From Mycolicibacterium neoaurum ATCC 25795 (GTDB lineage: Bacteria > Actinomycetota > Actinomycetes > Mycobacteriales > Mycobacteriaceae), in assembly GCF_000691525.1 (NCBI RefSeq), contig NZ_JMDW01000003.1, positions 1-64,000 of the forward strand: a stretch of DNA of 64,000 nt, in the 5' to 3' direction. This document shows, piece after piece, positions 25,387-33,589 of the stretch. The translations under genes were made by a program, and so were the position numbers. A model generated the notes under the pieces. That model was given only the letters and a program-made list of their open reading frames with translations. It did not search any database and was not told the DNA's origin. Numbering within the stretch: the first letter of the stretch is position 1; every line of letters starts with the position of its first letter.

Positions 25387-25512
25387 ATGGCTAGTAAATC
25401 TCAGGGGCGAGAGCTCCGAAAAGCGACCCTGACCCTGAAGGAGAAAAGGGCCGCCAAGCGCGAAAAACTCTCGGCCGAGACGGTGGTTCGCCGCAAAAAG
25501 CCCTCGCGCTGA
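25387..25512 (+). CDS. Small basic protein, 41 residues
   Basis: ATG 25387 follows a very strong AGGAGG four bases upstream. The product (MASKSQGRELRKATLTLKEK start) has 16 Lys/Arg and looks like one long positively charged helix, with no Cys. Such peptides can bind nucleic acid or ribosomes. It lies in an AT-richer patch with a T-tract upstream (25328-25338) and a hairpin immediately after the stop. The strong ribosome site and the terminator argue that it is real. I recognise no family. Confidence 0.6.
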   Translation: MASKSQGRELRKATLTLKEKRAAKREKLSAETVVRRKKPSR

Positions 25513-25530
25513 CCAGTTTTTACTGGTTTC
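25513..25530 (+). terminator. Short hairpin after the small basic gene
   Basis: CCAGT (25513-25517), TTTT loop, ACTGG (25522-25526), followed by TTTC. A weak five-pair stem, starting directly after the stop codon. Confidence 0.4.
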
Positions 25531-25578
25531 TCATAATCGGACCGCCTCATCTCCGATGGGATGACGACGCGATCACGC

Positions 25579-25609
25579 GGCGGCGAATTGCAATTTCGCC
25601 GCCATTTTA
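25579..25609 (+). terminator. Strong intrinsic-terminator-like hairpin
   Basis: Perfect 9-base stem GGCGGCGAA (25579-25587) and TTCGCCGCC (25595-25603) with a 7-base loop, followed by ATTTTA. Located between the small basic gene and the next ORF; this is the classical rho-independent form, unusual in mycobacteria. Confidence 0.6.
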
Positions 25610-25683
25610 AATGGTCTATTGAATCGTAATTAGGCGACGTCCGTATTTATGATCGACGTTTCATGGAAAGAATATGACGGAAA

Positions 25684-26058
25684 ATGCTTCTCGATGAAGG
25701 GTGCGCAAACGCGGCTGCCGAACTGACGGAGGTGATCGCGATGATCGCGGCGACGGTTCCCGAATACGACGATCCGGAGTATCGGCGCGGCCACGCCGCG
25801 GCCACCAGGTACGCCCGGATCTGTGCATTGGACGAGATGGCGCGATCGGCCTCGGGCTTGCACCGCCACGGCATCGGTGCGACGCGACGGGAACGCGCGA
25901 TGGTCCGCTCGGCACTCGCGCGGATCCTCGACCGGCTATCGGTCGCGGTGAACCGGGCGAAGGATGTGGGACCCGGTTACCACTGCGGTATCGCGCAGGC
26001 GTGCGCGGTGATCGAAAACGTACTGGCGGACGTCGAATCCCGGGCCGAGCCCGTGTGA
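25684..26058 (+). CDS. Hypothetical helical protein
   Basis: 124 residues from ATG 25684, GC-rich at third positions, so coding is credible. The sequence is mostly helix-forming (AAAELTEVIAMIAATV, then RRGHAAATRYARICALDEMAR, then AMVRSALARILDRLSVAVNRA) with three cysteines and no known motif. It has no signal peptide. The ribosome site (GGAAA) is weak. It precedes the next hypothetical gene by 12 bases, so the two are probably co-transcribed. I do not recognise it. Confidence 0.55.
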   Translation: MLLDEGCANAAAELTEVIAMIAATVPEYDDPEYRRGHAAATRYARICALDEMARSASGLHRHGIGATRRERAMVRSALARILDRLSVAVNRAKDVGPGYHCGIAQACAVIENVLADVESRAEPV

Positions 26059-26070
26059 TCGGAGTGTGTC

Positions 26071-26652
26071 ATGTCCAGCTCAATGGGGGCAGTTGCCATC
26101 TTGGGGCCGGAATCGGTGCTGGCGTCGAAGGTGGCCGAGCGCGTCACAGCGTCCGGCCGGGTGGTCGTGAGCGGTCCGTCGCCCTGTGTCCGGCACTCCG
26201 CGGATGGCGGGTCGGGGGACCTGGCCGCCCTATCCGAGAAGTCGGTCCACACGGTCGTGGTCATCGTCGATCCCGGCTGCGCGGCAAGGTCATTGGTGGA
26301 CGGCGACGGCTACATCGGATGGCGTCGACGGGGACGCTGCGCGCGTGATACGTCGGATGCGGCCGTCACCGCGGTGCTCGGCGGCGGTGCCCGCCGGCTG
26401 GTGGTGGCGTGTCGGCTGCGGGGGCTCGCGCCGGACCGGCGGTCGGCGGTACAGACGTGGTTGCGCGACGTCGTTCGCCGGGTGCACTACGAATGCGCGA
26501 TCAACGGGCGGACCGGACTCTCGTCGCACTACGCATTGGTCGATACCGACTCGGACGTCGACCGGGTGGCCGGTGCGGTCGCCACGTGGGGCTTGCGCAC
26601 CGAGCGCCCGGCGCTCATTTCATCTGGAAGTTCGGCGCCCGCTTCTCCTTGA
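26071..26652 (+). CDS. Hypothetical protein with nucleotide-binding-like N-terminus
   Basis: 193 residues from ATG 26071, with GGAG upstream. It begins [23 protein letters not shown], which resembles a Rossmann beta-alpha unit, and has [11 protein letters not shown] near residue 60 and [15 protein letters not shown] near 105 as further strand-loop units, resembling a degenerate SDR. No YxxxK catalytic pair is evident. The gene ends 38 bases inside the 3' end of echA19 on the other strand. It occupies about the position of Rv3517, which I cannot claim as a homologue. Function unknown. Confidence 0.5.
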   Translation: MSSSMGAVAILGPESVLASKVAERVTASGRVVVSGPSPCVRHSADGGSGDLAALSEKSVHTVVVIVDPGCAARSLVDGDGYIGWRRRGRCARDTSDAAVTAVLGGGARRLVVACRLRGLAPDRRSAVQTWLRDVVRRVHYECAINGRTGLSSHYALVDTDSDVDRVAGAVATWGLRTERPALISSGSSAPASP

Positions 26653-27415
26653 AGGCCCGCGGGCCCTCCTTGGCGTCCTCGGAGAGGAACACCGGTATGC
26701 CGTTGGCCGTGTCGGGCTTGAACGCGTCAAGCTCGTGCATGCCCTCGGTCTCGCGAATGGTCTTCAGGATCGCCTGCACCGCCAGTGGACCGTTGTTGTT
26801 GATCACCTCGGCGATCTCCAGTGCCTTCTCCAGCGCCGTGCCGTCCGGCACGACGTGCCCGATCAGTCCGTACTCCAGCGCCTGGGCCGCGGTGATGTGA
26901 CGACCGGTCAGCAGCATGTCGCACGCGATGGTGTACGGAATCTGGCGAACCAGGCGTACCGCGGACCCGCCCATCGGGTACAGGCTCCACTTGGCCTCGG
27001 AAATTCCGAATTTCGCACTCTCGCCGGCGATGCGGATATCGGTGCCCTGCAGGATCTCGGTGCCACCCGCGATCGCGGGGCCTTCGACCGCGGCGATCAG
27101 CGGCTTCGTCAGACGACGACCCTTCAGCAACCCGTCGATCCGTGAGGGGTCGTAGCTGCCGTCCTTGAAGGAATCGCCGGGCGGCTTCTTGGCGGCACCC
27201 TTGAGATCCATGCCTGCGCAGAAATAGCCGCCGGCGCCGGTGAGGATGCAGGTGCGGATCTCCGGATCGCTGTCGACACGGTCCCAGGCCTCGACCATTA
27301 TCGAGAGCATCTCACCGGAAAGGGCGTTGCGGGCCTCGGGCCGGTTGAGCGTCACGATGAGGGTGTGTCCGCGCTGCTCGATGAGGGCGTCGGGGCCTTT
27401 GGCGGTCTCACTCAT
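26615..27415 (-). CDS. echA19: Enoyl-CoA hydratase EchA19
   Basis: 266 residues, crotonase fold: [19 protein letters not shown] at the start, the oxyanion loop [11 protein letters not shown], and the second element [18 protein letters not shown] with [13 protein letters not shown], carrying the active-site acidic positions. EchA19 hydrates the enoyl-CoA intermediates of the sterol side chain. It lies opposite fadD19 across a 79-base gap holding the KstR operator, the same pairing as Rv3516/Rv3515c. It has its own transcript in the minus direction. Confidence 0.93.
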   Translation of the reverse strand: MSETAKGPDALIEQRGHTLIVTLNRPEARNALSGEMLSIMVEAWDRVDSDPEIRTCILTGAGGYFCAGMDLKGAAKKPPGDSFKDGSYDPSRIDGLLKGRRLTKPLIAAVEGPAIAGGTEILQGTDIRIAGESAKFGISEAKWSLYPMGGSAVRLVRQIPYTIACDMLLTGRHITAAQALEYGLIGHVVPDGTALEKALEIAEVINNNGPLAVQAILKTIRETEGMHELDAFKPDTANGIPVFLSEDAKEGPRAFKEKRAPNFQMK

Positions 27416-27469
27416 CGGGTATCGCCTCTCTGCGTTCGGACTGCTGTGCGGGTGCTACTTGAACAAAAA

Positions 27470-27483
27470 TGTAACACGTTCTA
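27470..27483. promoter_or_regulatory. KstR operator between echA19 and fadD19
   Basis: TGTAACACGTTCTA fits TnnAACnnGTTnnA; it is 55 bases before echA19 and 12 bases before fadD19, serving both divergent genes. Confidence 0.9.
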
Positions 27484-27494
27484 GTTTAGGTGCC

Positions 27495-29147
27495 ATGGCC
27501 CTGAACATCGCCGATCTTGCCGAGCATGCCATCGACGCCGTGCCCGACCGCGTAGCCCTGATCTGTGAGGGCGAACAGCTGACGTACGCCCAACTGGAGG
27601 AGCGGGCCAACCGGCTCGCGCACTACCTGTTGGACCAGGGTGTCAAGAAGGATGACAAGGTCGGCCTGTACTGCCGCAACCGCATCGAGATCGTGATCGG
27701 GATGCTGGGCATCATCAAGGCCGGTGCAATCCTGGTCAACGTCAACTTCCGCTATGTCGAGGGGGAGTTGAAGTACCTGTTCGACAACTCCGACATGGTG
27801 GCGCTGATCCACGAGCGGCGCTACGCCGACCGGGTGGCCAATGTGCTGCCCGAAACCCCGTTGGTCAAGACGGTCCTGGTGGTCGAGGACGGCACCGACG
27901 ATGACTTCGCGCGCTATGGCGGCGTCCCGTTCGAAGATGCACTCGCAAAGGGCTCGCCGGAACGCGATTTCGGTCCGCGCAGCCAGGACGACATCTATCT
28001 GCTCTACACCGGTGGCACCACCGGGTTCCCCAAGGGCGTCATGTGGCGCCACGAGGACATCTACCGGGTCCTGTTCGGCGGCACCGACTTCGCGACCGGC
28101 GAGCCGATCGCCGATGAATACGACCTGTCCAAGCAGGCCAAGGAGAACGCGCCGATGGTGCGGCTGCCTATCCCGCCGATGATCCACGGCGCGACGCAGT
28201 CGGCGACCTGGATGGCACTGTTCTCCGGCCAGACCGTGGTGCTGACACCGGAATTCGACGCCGATCAGGTGTGGCGGTTGATCCACGACCACAAGGTCAA
28301 CCTGCTCTTCTTCACCGGTGACGCGATGGCCCGCCCGCTGCTGGATGCGTTGTTGGCGCATCAGGACGAGGGGAACACCTACGACCTGTCGAGTCTGTTC
28401 CTGCTTGCCAGCACTGCGGCGCTGTTCTCCACCAGCCTCAAGGAAAAGTTCCTGGAGCTGCTGCCCAACCGCGTCATCACCGACTCGATCGGATCCTCGG
28501 AGACCGGATTCGGTGGCACCAGCATCGTGGCCAAGGGACAGAGCCATACCGGTGGCCCCCGGGTGACGATCGACAAGAACACCAAGGTGCTCGACGAGGA
28601 TGGCAATGAAGTCGTGCCCGGTTCGGGCGTGCGCGGCATCATCGCCAAATGCGGGCACATCCCGGTCGGCTACTTCAAGGACGAGAAGAAGACGGCCGAG
28701 ACGTTCCGCACGTACAACGGTGTGCGGTACGCGATCCCGGGTGACTACGCCGAGGTCGAGGCCGACGGCAGCGTGACCATGTTGGGTCGCGGCTCGGTCT
28801 CGATCAACTCCGGCGGGGAGAAGATCTACCCCGAAGAGGTCGAGGCCGCGCTCAAGGGACACCCTGACGTGTTCGACGCGCTGGTCGTCGGCGTGCCCGA
28901 CGAGCGCTTCGGCCAGCACGTCGCCGCGGTCGTCCAACCCCGTGAGGGCACCCGGCCGACGTTGGCCGACCTCGACGCCCACGTGCGCACCGAAATCGCC
29001 GGCTACAAGGTGCCGCGCAGCCTGTGGCTCGTCGACGAGGTCAAGCGATCTCCGGCCGGCAAGCCGGATTACCGCTGGGCCAAGGACACCACCGAACAAC
29101 GTGCCGCCGATGACGTGCACGCCAAGCATGCAGGAGCAAAAGCATGA
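27495..29147 (+). CDS. fadD19: Steroid-CoA ligase FadD19
   Basis: 550 residues from ATG 27495; longer upstream readings enter echA19. ANL superfamily: P-loop LLYTGGTTGFPKGVMW, the middle IGSSETGFGG, the GDYAEVEADGSVTMLGRG hinge and INSGGEKIYPEEVE, and the C-terminal catalytic lysine in SPAGKPDYRWAKD. FadD19 activates the C26 acid of cholestenone-type side chains to a CoA thioester with ATP, following CYP oxidation. The next gene overlaps by four bases. KstR operator immediately upstream. Confidence 0.95.
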   Translation: MALNIADLAEHAIDAVPDRVALICEGEQLTYAQLEERANRLAHYLLDQGVKKDDKVGLYCRNRIEIVIGMLGIIKAGAILVNVNFRYVEGELKYLFDNSDMVALIHERRYADRVANVLPETPLVKTVLVVEDGTDDDFARYGGVPFEDALAKGSPERDFGPRSQDDIYLLYTGGTTGFPKGVMWRHEDIYRVLFGGTDFATGEPIADEYDLSKQAKENAPMVRLPIPPMIHGATQSATWMALFSGQTVVLTPEFDADQVWRLIHDHKVNLLFFTGDAMARPLLDALLAHQDEGNTYDLSSLFLLASTAALFSTSLKEKFLELLPNRVITDSIGSSETGFGGTSIVAKGQSHTGGPRVTIDKNTKVLDEDGNEVVPGSGVRGIIAKCGHIPVGYFKDEKKTAETFRTYNGVRYAIPGDYAEVEADGSVTMLGRGSVSINSGGEKIYPEEVEAALKGHPDVFDALVVGVPDERFGQHVAAVVQPREGTRPTLADLDAHVRTEIAGYKVPRSLWLVDEVKRSPAGKPDYRWAKDTTEQRAADDVHAKHAGAKA

Positions 29148-30265
29148 AAACTGAACTGTGCGAACGTTTCGGTATCGAATACCCGATCTTCGTCTTCACC
29201 CCGTCGGAGAAGGTGGCTGCGGCGGTCAGCAAGGCCGGCGGTCTCGGCGTGCTGGGCTGCGTGCGGTTCAACGACGCCGACGACCTGGAGAACGTCCTGC
29301 AGTGGATGGATGCCAATACCGACGGTAAGCCCTACGGTGTGGACATCGTCATGCCGGCCAAGGTGCCCACCGAGGGCACCAGCGTCGACATCAACAAGCT
29401 GATCCCGGAGACACACCGCGACTTCGTGGCCAAGACGCTCGCCGACCTCGGCGTGCCGCCGTTGCCGGAGGACGAGGAGAAGTCCGAGGGCGTGCTGGGT
29501 TGGTTGCACTCGGTGGCGCGCAGCCACGTCGACGTGGCGCTCAAGCACCCCATCAAGCTGATCGCCAATGCGCTGGGCTCGCCGCCCAAGGATGTCATCG
29601 ACCAGGCGCATGCCGCCGGTGTGCCGGTGGCGGCGCTGGCCGGCAGCGCCAAACATGCGCTGCGCCATGCCGAGAACGGTGTCGACATCGTCGTCGCACA
29701 GGGGCATGAGGCCGGCGGGCACACCGGGGAGATCGGCTCGGTGGTGCTGTGGCCGGAGATCGTCGATGCCCTCGACGGCAAGACGCCGGTGCTGGCTGCC
29801 GGCGGTATCGGCACCGGGCGCCAGGTCGCGGCGGCACTCGCCCTCGGCGCGCAGGGCGTCTGGATGGGTTCCGCCTTCCTGACCTCTGCCGAGTACGACC
29901 TCGGCGTGCGGCAGTCCTCCGGGGTGTCGACCATCCAGCAGGCGATGCTGGATGCCACGTCGGCGGACACCGTGCGGCGAAAGATCTACACGGGTAAGCC
30001 CGCGCGACTGCTCAAGAGCCGCTGGACCGACGCCTGGGACGCCGACACCGCACCCGATCCGTTGCCGATGCCCCTGCAGAACATCCTCGTCAGCGAGGCG
30101 CATCAGCGGATGAACGAGTCCTCGGACCCGACCGCGGTGGCCATGCCGGTCGGTCAGATCGTCGGCCGCATGAACGAGATCCGGCCGGTCGCCGACATCA
30201 TCGCCGAACTGGTCAGTGGTTTCGAGGCCGCCACCAAACGTCTGGACGGGATCGCACAGGGCTGA
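29144..30265 (+). CDS. Nitronate monooxygenase/2-nitropropane dioxygenase-like flavoprotein
   Basis: 373 residues, ATGA overlap with fadD19. FMN TIM-barrel of the nitronate monooxygenase family: FGIEYPIFVFTPSEKVAAAVSKAGGLGVLG at the start, the strand VVAQGHEAGGHTGEIG with the flavin-contacting glycines, and PVLAAGGIGTGRQVAAALALGAQGVWMGS, the phosphate-binding end of the barrel. Coupling with fadD19 suggests action on a steroid CoA or removal of a reactive by-product; the true substrate is unknown. It is the last gene of the unit: a perfect 11-base stem hairpin follows at 30270-30296. Confidence 0.88.
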   Translation: MKTELCERFGIEYPIFVFTPSEKVAAAVSKAGGLGVLGCVRFNDADDLENVLQWMDANTDGKPYGVDIVMPAKVPTEGTSVDINKLIPETHRDFVAKTLADLGVPPLPEDEEKSEGVLGWLHSVARSHVDVALKHPIKLIANALGSPPKDVIDQAHAAGVPVAALAGSAKHALRHAENGVDIVVAQGHEAGGHTGEIGSVVLWPEIVDALDGKTPVLAAGGIGTGRQVAAALALGAQGVWMGSAFLTSAEYDLGVRQSSGVSTIQQAMLDATSADTVRRKIYTGKPARLLKSRWTDAWDADTAPDPLPMPLQNILVSEAHQRMNESSDPTAVAMPVGQIVGRMNEIRPVADIIAELVSGFEAATKRLDGIAQG

Positions 30266-30269
30266 GCCG

Positions 30270-30296
30270 CGGCGGGTGGCACGCCGCCACCCGCCG
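30270..30296 (+). terminator. Hairpin after the fadD19 unit
   Basis: CGGCGGGTGGC (30270-30280) pairs perfectly with GCCACCCGCCG (30286-30296), 5-base loop, four bases after the stop codon at 30265. No U-tract. Confidence 0.6.
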
Positions 30297-30314
30297 GTAC
30301 GGTTGAATCGGTGC

Positions 30315-30878
30315 ATGACCGGTCGACCACGCGACGCCTCGATCGACGAACGGGTGCTGGCGGTGACCCGCGAGTTGCTCGTGGAGGTTGGTTGGGATGA
30401 TCTCAGTGTGCGGTTGGTCGCCACCCGCGCCGGGGTCGGACGTGCCAGCCTGAACCGGCGTTGGTCCTCCAAGGCCGAGTTGGTGCTGCACGCGATTCTG
30501 GGAGAAAACCCGGACATGGCACCATTTTCCGGCACCGACCGGGCCGGTTGGATCGACTGGGTGGTGCGTGGCAGTCATCAGCTGTTCACCCGTCCCGATG
30601 TCCGGGCGGCCGTTCCCGGGCTGTTGTTGGCGTTGCGGGAGAACGCCGAACTGCGCAGGCAGTTGTGGACCGGGTTCAGCGGCCCGGCCGTGGAGCTGTT
30701 CGCCGAGGACGGTCACGGGGCCGAGCTGGATGCCAGGGCGGCCCTGGCAATGGCGGCCGGTGCGGCGTTGTTCGTGACGACGGTGGCCGACGAGGACAAC
30801 TCCCCGCAGCTTCAGGACCGGATGGTCGAGCTGTTGACCTCAGCGCTGCAGGCTGGCCAGGATCGCCGGCCGGGGTGA
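30315..30878 (+). CDS. TetR-family transcriptional regulator
   Basis: 187 residues from ATG 30315. Helix-turn-helix at about 10-52: RDASIDERVLAVTRELLVEVGWDDLSVRLVATRAGVGRASLNRRW. The rest is an all-helical ligand domain with no recognisable pocket. A TACGGT (-10 type) box at 30298-30303 sits just before the start, suggesting a very short or absent leader. The 3' end overlaps the epimerase gene by 39 bases. A TetR-type palindrome is found 1 kb away at 31831-31853 in the divergent epimerase/OYE promoter, making this the likely cognate regulator. Confidence 0.86.
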   Translation: MTGRPRDASIDERVLAVTRELLVEVGWDDLSVRLVATRAGVGRASLNRRWSSKAELVLHAILGENPDMAPFSGTDRAGWIDWVVRGSHQLFTRPDVRAAVPGLLLALRENAELRRQLWTGFSGPAVELFAEDGHGAELDARAALAMAAGAALFVTTVADEDNSPQLQDRMVELLTSALQAGQDRRPG

Positions 30879-31814
30879 GCGCCATGCATCGATACCCAGC
30901 GCGGTCCGGGTGTGCCGATCGTCGGTCGGTGTCGCCGAGGTCAGCAGCAGCGCTGCCTCGTAGCTGATCCCGTCGCCGAGCGGCAGCACCCGGCCGGTCA
31001 GATCGGCGACCCTTCCTATGCCACGAAAAAGACCGGGTGCCAGCGCTATCCGCCGAATCCGCCGGCCTGATCCCCGTTCCAACAGATCGATCATGTCGTC
31101 GAAGGCCACCATCTCACCGCCGCAGACGTATCGTTGCGGGCCGCGCCCGGGAACCATCGATCGCACATGGACGTCGGCGACGTCGACGACGTCGATCATC
31201 TGCATACCGCCCGGCATCCGCGGCGCCAGACCGTGAGCCACGATCGGAGCCCAGCCGCGTTCGGTCACCCCCGGTGCGGTGTGCCAGGCGGGGCCGACCA
31301 CGCTGGACGGGTAGCTCACCACCACGGGCGCACCGCGTTCCTGCAGGCGTCGTGCCACCCGGTCTGCGTACGCCTTCGTCTGCGCATACGGGCTGCGTCC
31401 GGCGGCCGGCGGGGTGCTCTCGGTGATCACCCCATCCGGTGGCGGGAACAGGGCGCTGTAACTGCTCACGCAGACAACGGGATCCAGGCCGGCGTCGACG
31501 GCCCGGAGCAACAGGGTTTCGGTGGCGTAGGCGTTGATGTCCCACATCAATCGCGCTCGCCGGCGATCGGTGCCGACCACTCCGGCGGCGTGTAACACCG
31601 CGTCGCAGCCCCGCAACAGCCGCTCGACCGTGGCGGTATCGCGCACATCACCCTCGACAGGTGCCACTTCACCCTCGACTGTGAGGTGCCCGATGACCGG
31701 GTCGGCGCTCGAACCCGGCGCGACGAGCAGGCGGACCCGATGTCCGGCGGCGAGCAGTGCGCGCGTGATGTGTGCGCCGAGATACCCGGTGCCACCGGTG
31801 ATGGCGATATGCAT
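30840..31814 (-). CDS. NAD-dependent epimerase/dehydratase-type extended SDR
   Basis: 324 residues from ATG 31814; the longer reading crosses the promoter. Extended SDR: nucleotide motif ITGGTGYLGAHITRAL (5-20), the DAVLHAAG strand, SSYSALF near 118, and the active-site pair Tyr143 and Lys147 in SPYAQTKAYAD. The family covers sugar epimerases, dehydratases and 3-beta-hydroxysteroid dehydrogenases; the sterol setting makes a steroid-type substrate possible. Divergent from the OYE-like gene with 27 bases between starts and a palindrome in that gap, and overlapping the tetR 3' end. Confidence 0.83.
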   Translation of the reverse strand: MHIAITGGTGYLGAHITRALLAAGHRVRLLVAPGSSADPVIGHLTVEGEVAPVEGDVRDTATVERLLRGCDAVLHAAGVVGTDRRRARLMWDINAYATETLLLRAVDAGLDPVVCVSSYSALFPPPDGVITESTPPAAGRSPYAQTKAYADRVARRLQERGAPVVVSYPSSVVGPAWHTAPGVTERGWAPIVAHGLAPRMPGGMQMIDVVDVADVHVRSMVPGRGPQRYVCGGEMVAFDDMIDLLERGSGRRIRRIALAPGLFRGIGRVADLTGRVLPLGDGISYEAALLLTSATPTDDRHTRTALGIDAWRSPRPAILASLQR

Positions 31815-31830
31815 GCGAACTCCTGGTATG

Positions 31831-31853
31831 TTTCGATGCCAATGGTATCGAAA
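31831..31853. promoter_or_regulatory. TetR-type palindromic operator
   Basis: TTTCGATGCC-AAT-GGTATCGAAA pairs at 9 of 10 positions in each arm. It lies between the divergent epimerase and OYE genes and covers the OYE start codon at 31842, with a TATGTT -10 box at 31827-31832 overlapping its left edge. A protein bound here would block both promoters. Confidence 0.6.
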
Positions 31854-33023
31854 GCTTTCACACCACATCGGCTGGGTCCGCTGACCCTCAAGAACAGGTT
31901 CATCAAGGCCGCCACCTTCGAGGGGGTGATGCCGCGCGGTCGGGTGGGCGATGAACTCATCGCGTTCCATGCCGAGGTGGCCCGTGGCGGAGCCGCGATG
32001 ACGACCGTTGCCTACCTGGCCATCTCACCCGGGGGCAGGGTGCACCGCGACACCATCGTCCTGGACGCGGCCCGAGCCGAGGCGCTGCGCACGCTCACCG
32101 ACACCGTGCATGCCGAAGGAGCCAAGGTGTGTGCCCAGATCGGGCATGCAGGTCTGGTCGCCAACACAATGTCGAACCGGCAGCCGACGTTGGCACCGAG
32201 TGCGCGTATCAGCGCGCCGGCGATGGGCCGGGTCAGAACGGCCACCGCAGCCCAACTGGCCACTGTCGTCGACGATTTCGGCACGGCCGCAGCTCATGCG
32301 GTGGCGGCGGGATTCGACGCGATCGAAATCCACATGGGCCACGGATATCTGCTCAGCTCGTTTTTCAGTCCCAACCTCAACAAGCGGCGCGATGCCTTCG
32401 GCGGTGATGTGTGGCGCAGGGCGGAACTCGCCCGCCGGGTGGCAGAGCGGGTCCGCCGTGCGGTCGGCGGCACCGTGGCCGTCACGGCGAAGTTCAACAT
32501 GGACGATGGTGTGCCCGGTGGATTCTGGCTCACAGACAGCCTGATCACCGCGAAGCTCCTGCAGGACGACGGGCATCTTGACGCCCTACAACTCACGGGT
32601 GGGAGTTCGTTGAGCAATCCGATGTACTACTTCCGCGGCCAGGTGCCGATGGCGGAGTTCATCGCCTCCCAGCCCGCACCGGTCGGGCTGGGCCTGCGTG
32701 TGATGGGGCGCAGACTGTTTCGGGAGTATCCGTTCGAAGAAGGCTTCTTCGTCGACACGGCGCGCCAGTTCCGTGACACATTGCGCATGCCGCTGATCCT
32801 GCTCGGCGGAATCAATCGATTGACCACCGTCGATACGGCGCTACAGGACGGGTTCGAATTCGTCGCCATGGCACGGGCGCTGCTGCGGGAACCCGACCTG
32901 GTCAACCGGTTCGAGCGTGGCGACCGCGAAACCGGTCTGTGCGTGCACTGCATGAAATGCATGCCGACCGTCTACTCCGGTACGCGGTGTGTGGTGCGCG
33001 AGGCGGCCATAATGCCGGGGTGA
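31842..33023 (+). CDS. Old-Yellow-Enzyme-type flavin oxidoreductase
   Basis: 393 residues from ATG 31842 (an ATG at 31836 is also in frame); a -10 box is nine bases away, so probably leaderless. OYE barrel: FTPHRLGPLTLKNRFIKAA, GAKVCAQIGHAG, and the active-site stretch IEIHMGHGYLLSSFFSPNLN with His167 and Tyr169. The end has four cysteines (Cys367, Cys370, Cys373, Cys383), like the iron-sulfur linker of 2,4-dienoyl-CoA reductase-type OYEs, but the protein stops there without the FAD/NAD domains. It should reduce activated C=C bonds with NAD(P)H. The next gene overlaps. Confidence 0.86.
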   Translation: MVSKAFTPHRLGPLTLKNRFIKAATFEGVMPRGRVGDELIAFHAEVARGGAAMTTVAYLAISPGGRVHRDTIVLDAARAEALRTLTDTVHAEGAKVCAQIGHAGLVANTMSNRQPTLAPSARISAPAMGRVRTATAAQLATVVDDFGTAAAHAVAAGFDAIEIHMGHGYLLSSFFSPNLNKRRDAFGGDVWRRAELARRVAERVRRAVGGTVAVTAKFNMDDGVPGGFWLTDSLITAKLLQDDGHLDALQLTGGSSLSNPMYYFRGQVPMAEFIASQPAPVGLGLRVMGRRLFREYPFEEGFFVDTARQFRDTLRMPLILLGGINRLTTVDTALQDGFEFVAMARALLREPDLVNRFERGDRETGLCVHCMKCMPTVYSGTRCVVREAAIMPG

Positions 33024-33589
33024 ACGATGCCGAGCGGATCATACTGGTCAGGTGGAGTCCGGCCCTGGCAATGGGTGTGCTCGCCGGGACCGCGGTGCTC
33101 TGGGTCGTACCGCTGAGTTATCTGCTGTCCGGCTCGTACGCCGGCGCTGAACTTGTGCTGCGGTGGCTGGGGGTGGCCGCGCTGGCGGTTCCCTTCGGAT
33201 GGGTGGCGTGGCGTGCACCGAAGGCGGTGCGCGGTATGGGTTTGATGATCGACGCTGCCGGCATTCACCCCTTCGACGGGCGCACCGTGGAGACCATCGG
33301 TTGGCATGAGATCGCCGGAGTCGGATTCGGTTCGTACACCGGCAACTACCGCGGCCTGCAGACCAGGACCATGGCGGCCCTGGAGATCTACCTGACCGAT
33401 GCCGAGAAGACCACCGGGCACCCGCGGCTGCGAAATGACTGGCAACAGGTGGCGACACCGGCCCCGGGTCTGTCGGCCGGTTGCTTCCGCTTCACGGTCT
33501 CCCCGTACGGCGATGCCGGCGCCCGCATCGAGTCTGCGGTACGCCGGCATCGGGCGCATCTGTGGGTGGGCCCGTTCACCCACGGTTAG
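33020..33589 (+). CDS. Small membrane protein with PH-like domain
   Basis: 189 residues from GTG 33020, overlapping the OYE stop (GTGA). Two hydrophobic helices at about 10-33 and 42-65 are followed by a basic segment (WRAPKAVRGMG) and a sheet-rich region typical of bacterial PH-like domains (GLMIDAAGIHPFDGRTVETIGWHEIAGVGFG). These domains bind membranes or partner proteins. No catalytic motif. It is probably co-transcribed with the OYE gene and convergent with the lipoprotein gene (4-base overlap). Function unknown. Confidence 0.68.
   Translation: MNDAERIILVRWSPALAMGVLAGTAVLWVVPLSYLLSGSYAGAELVLRWLGVAALAVPFGWVAWRAPKAVRGMGLMIDAAGIHPFDGRTVETIGWHEIAGVGFGSYTGNYRGLQTRTMAALEIYLTDAEKTTGHPRLRNDWQQVATPAPGLSAGCFRFTVSPYGDAGARIESAVRRHRAHLWVGPFTHG

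Noticed and set aside
27486..29129. 547-residue open frame opposite fadD19
   Set aside because: Antisense shadow; fadD19 has all ANL motifs.
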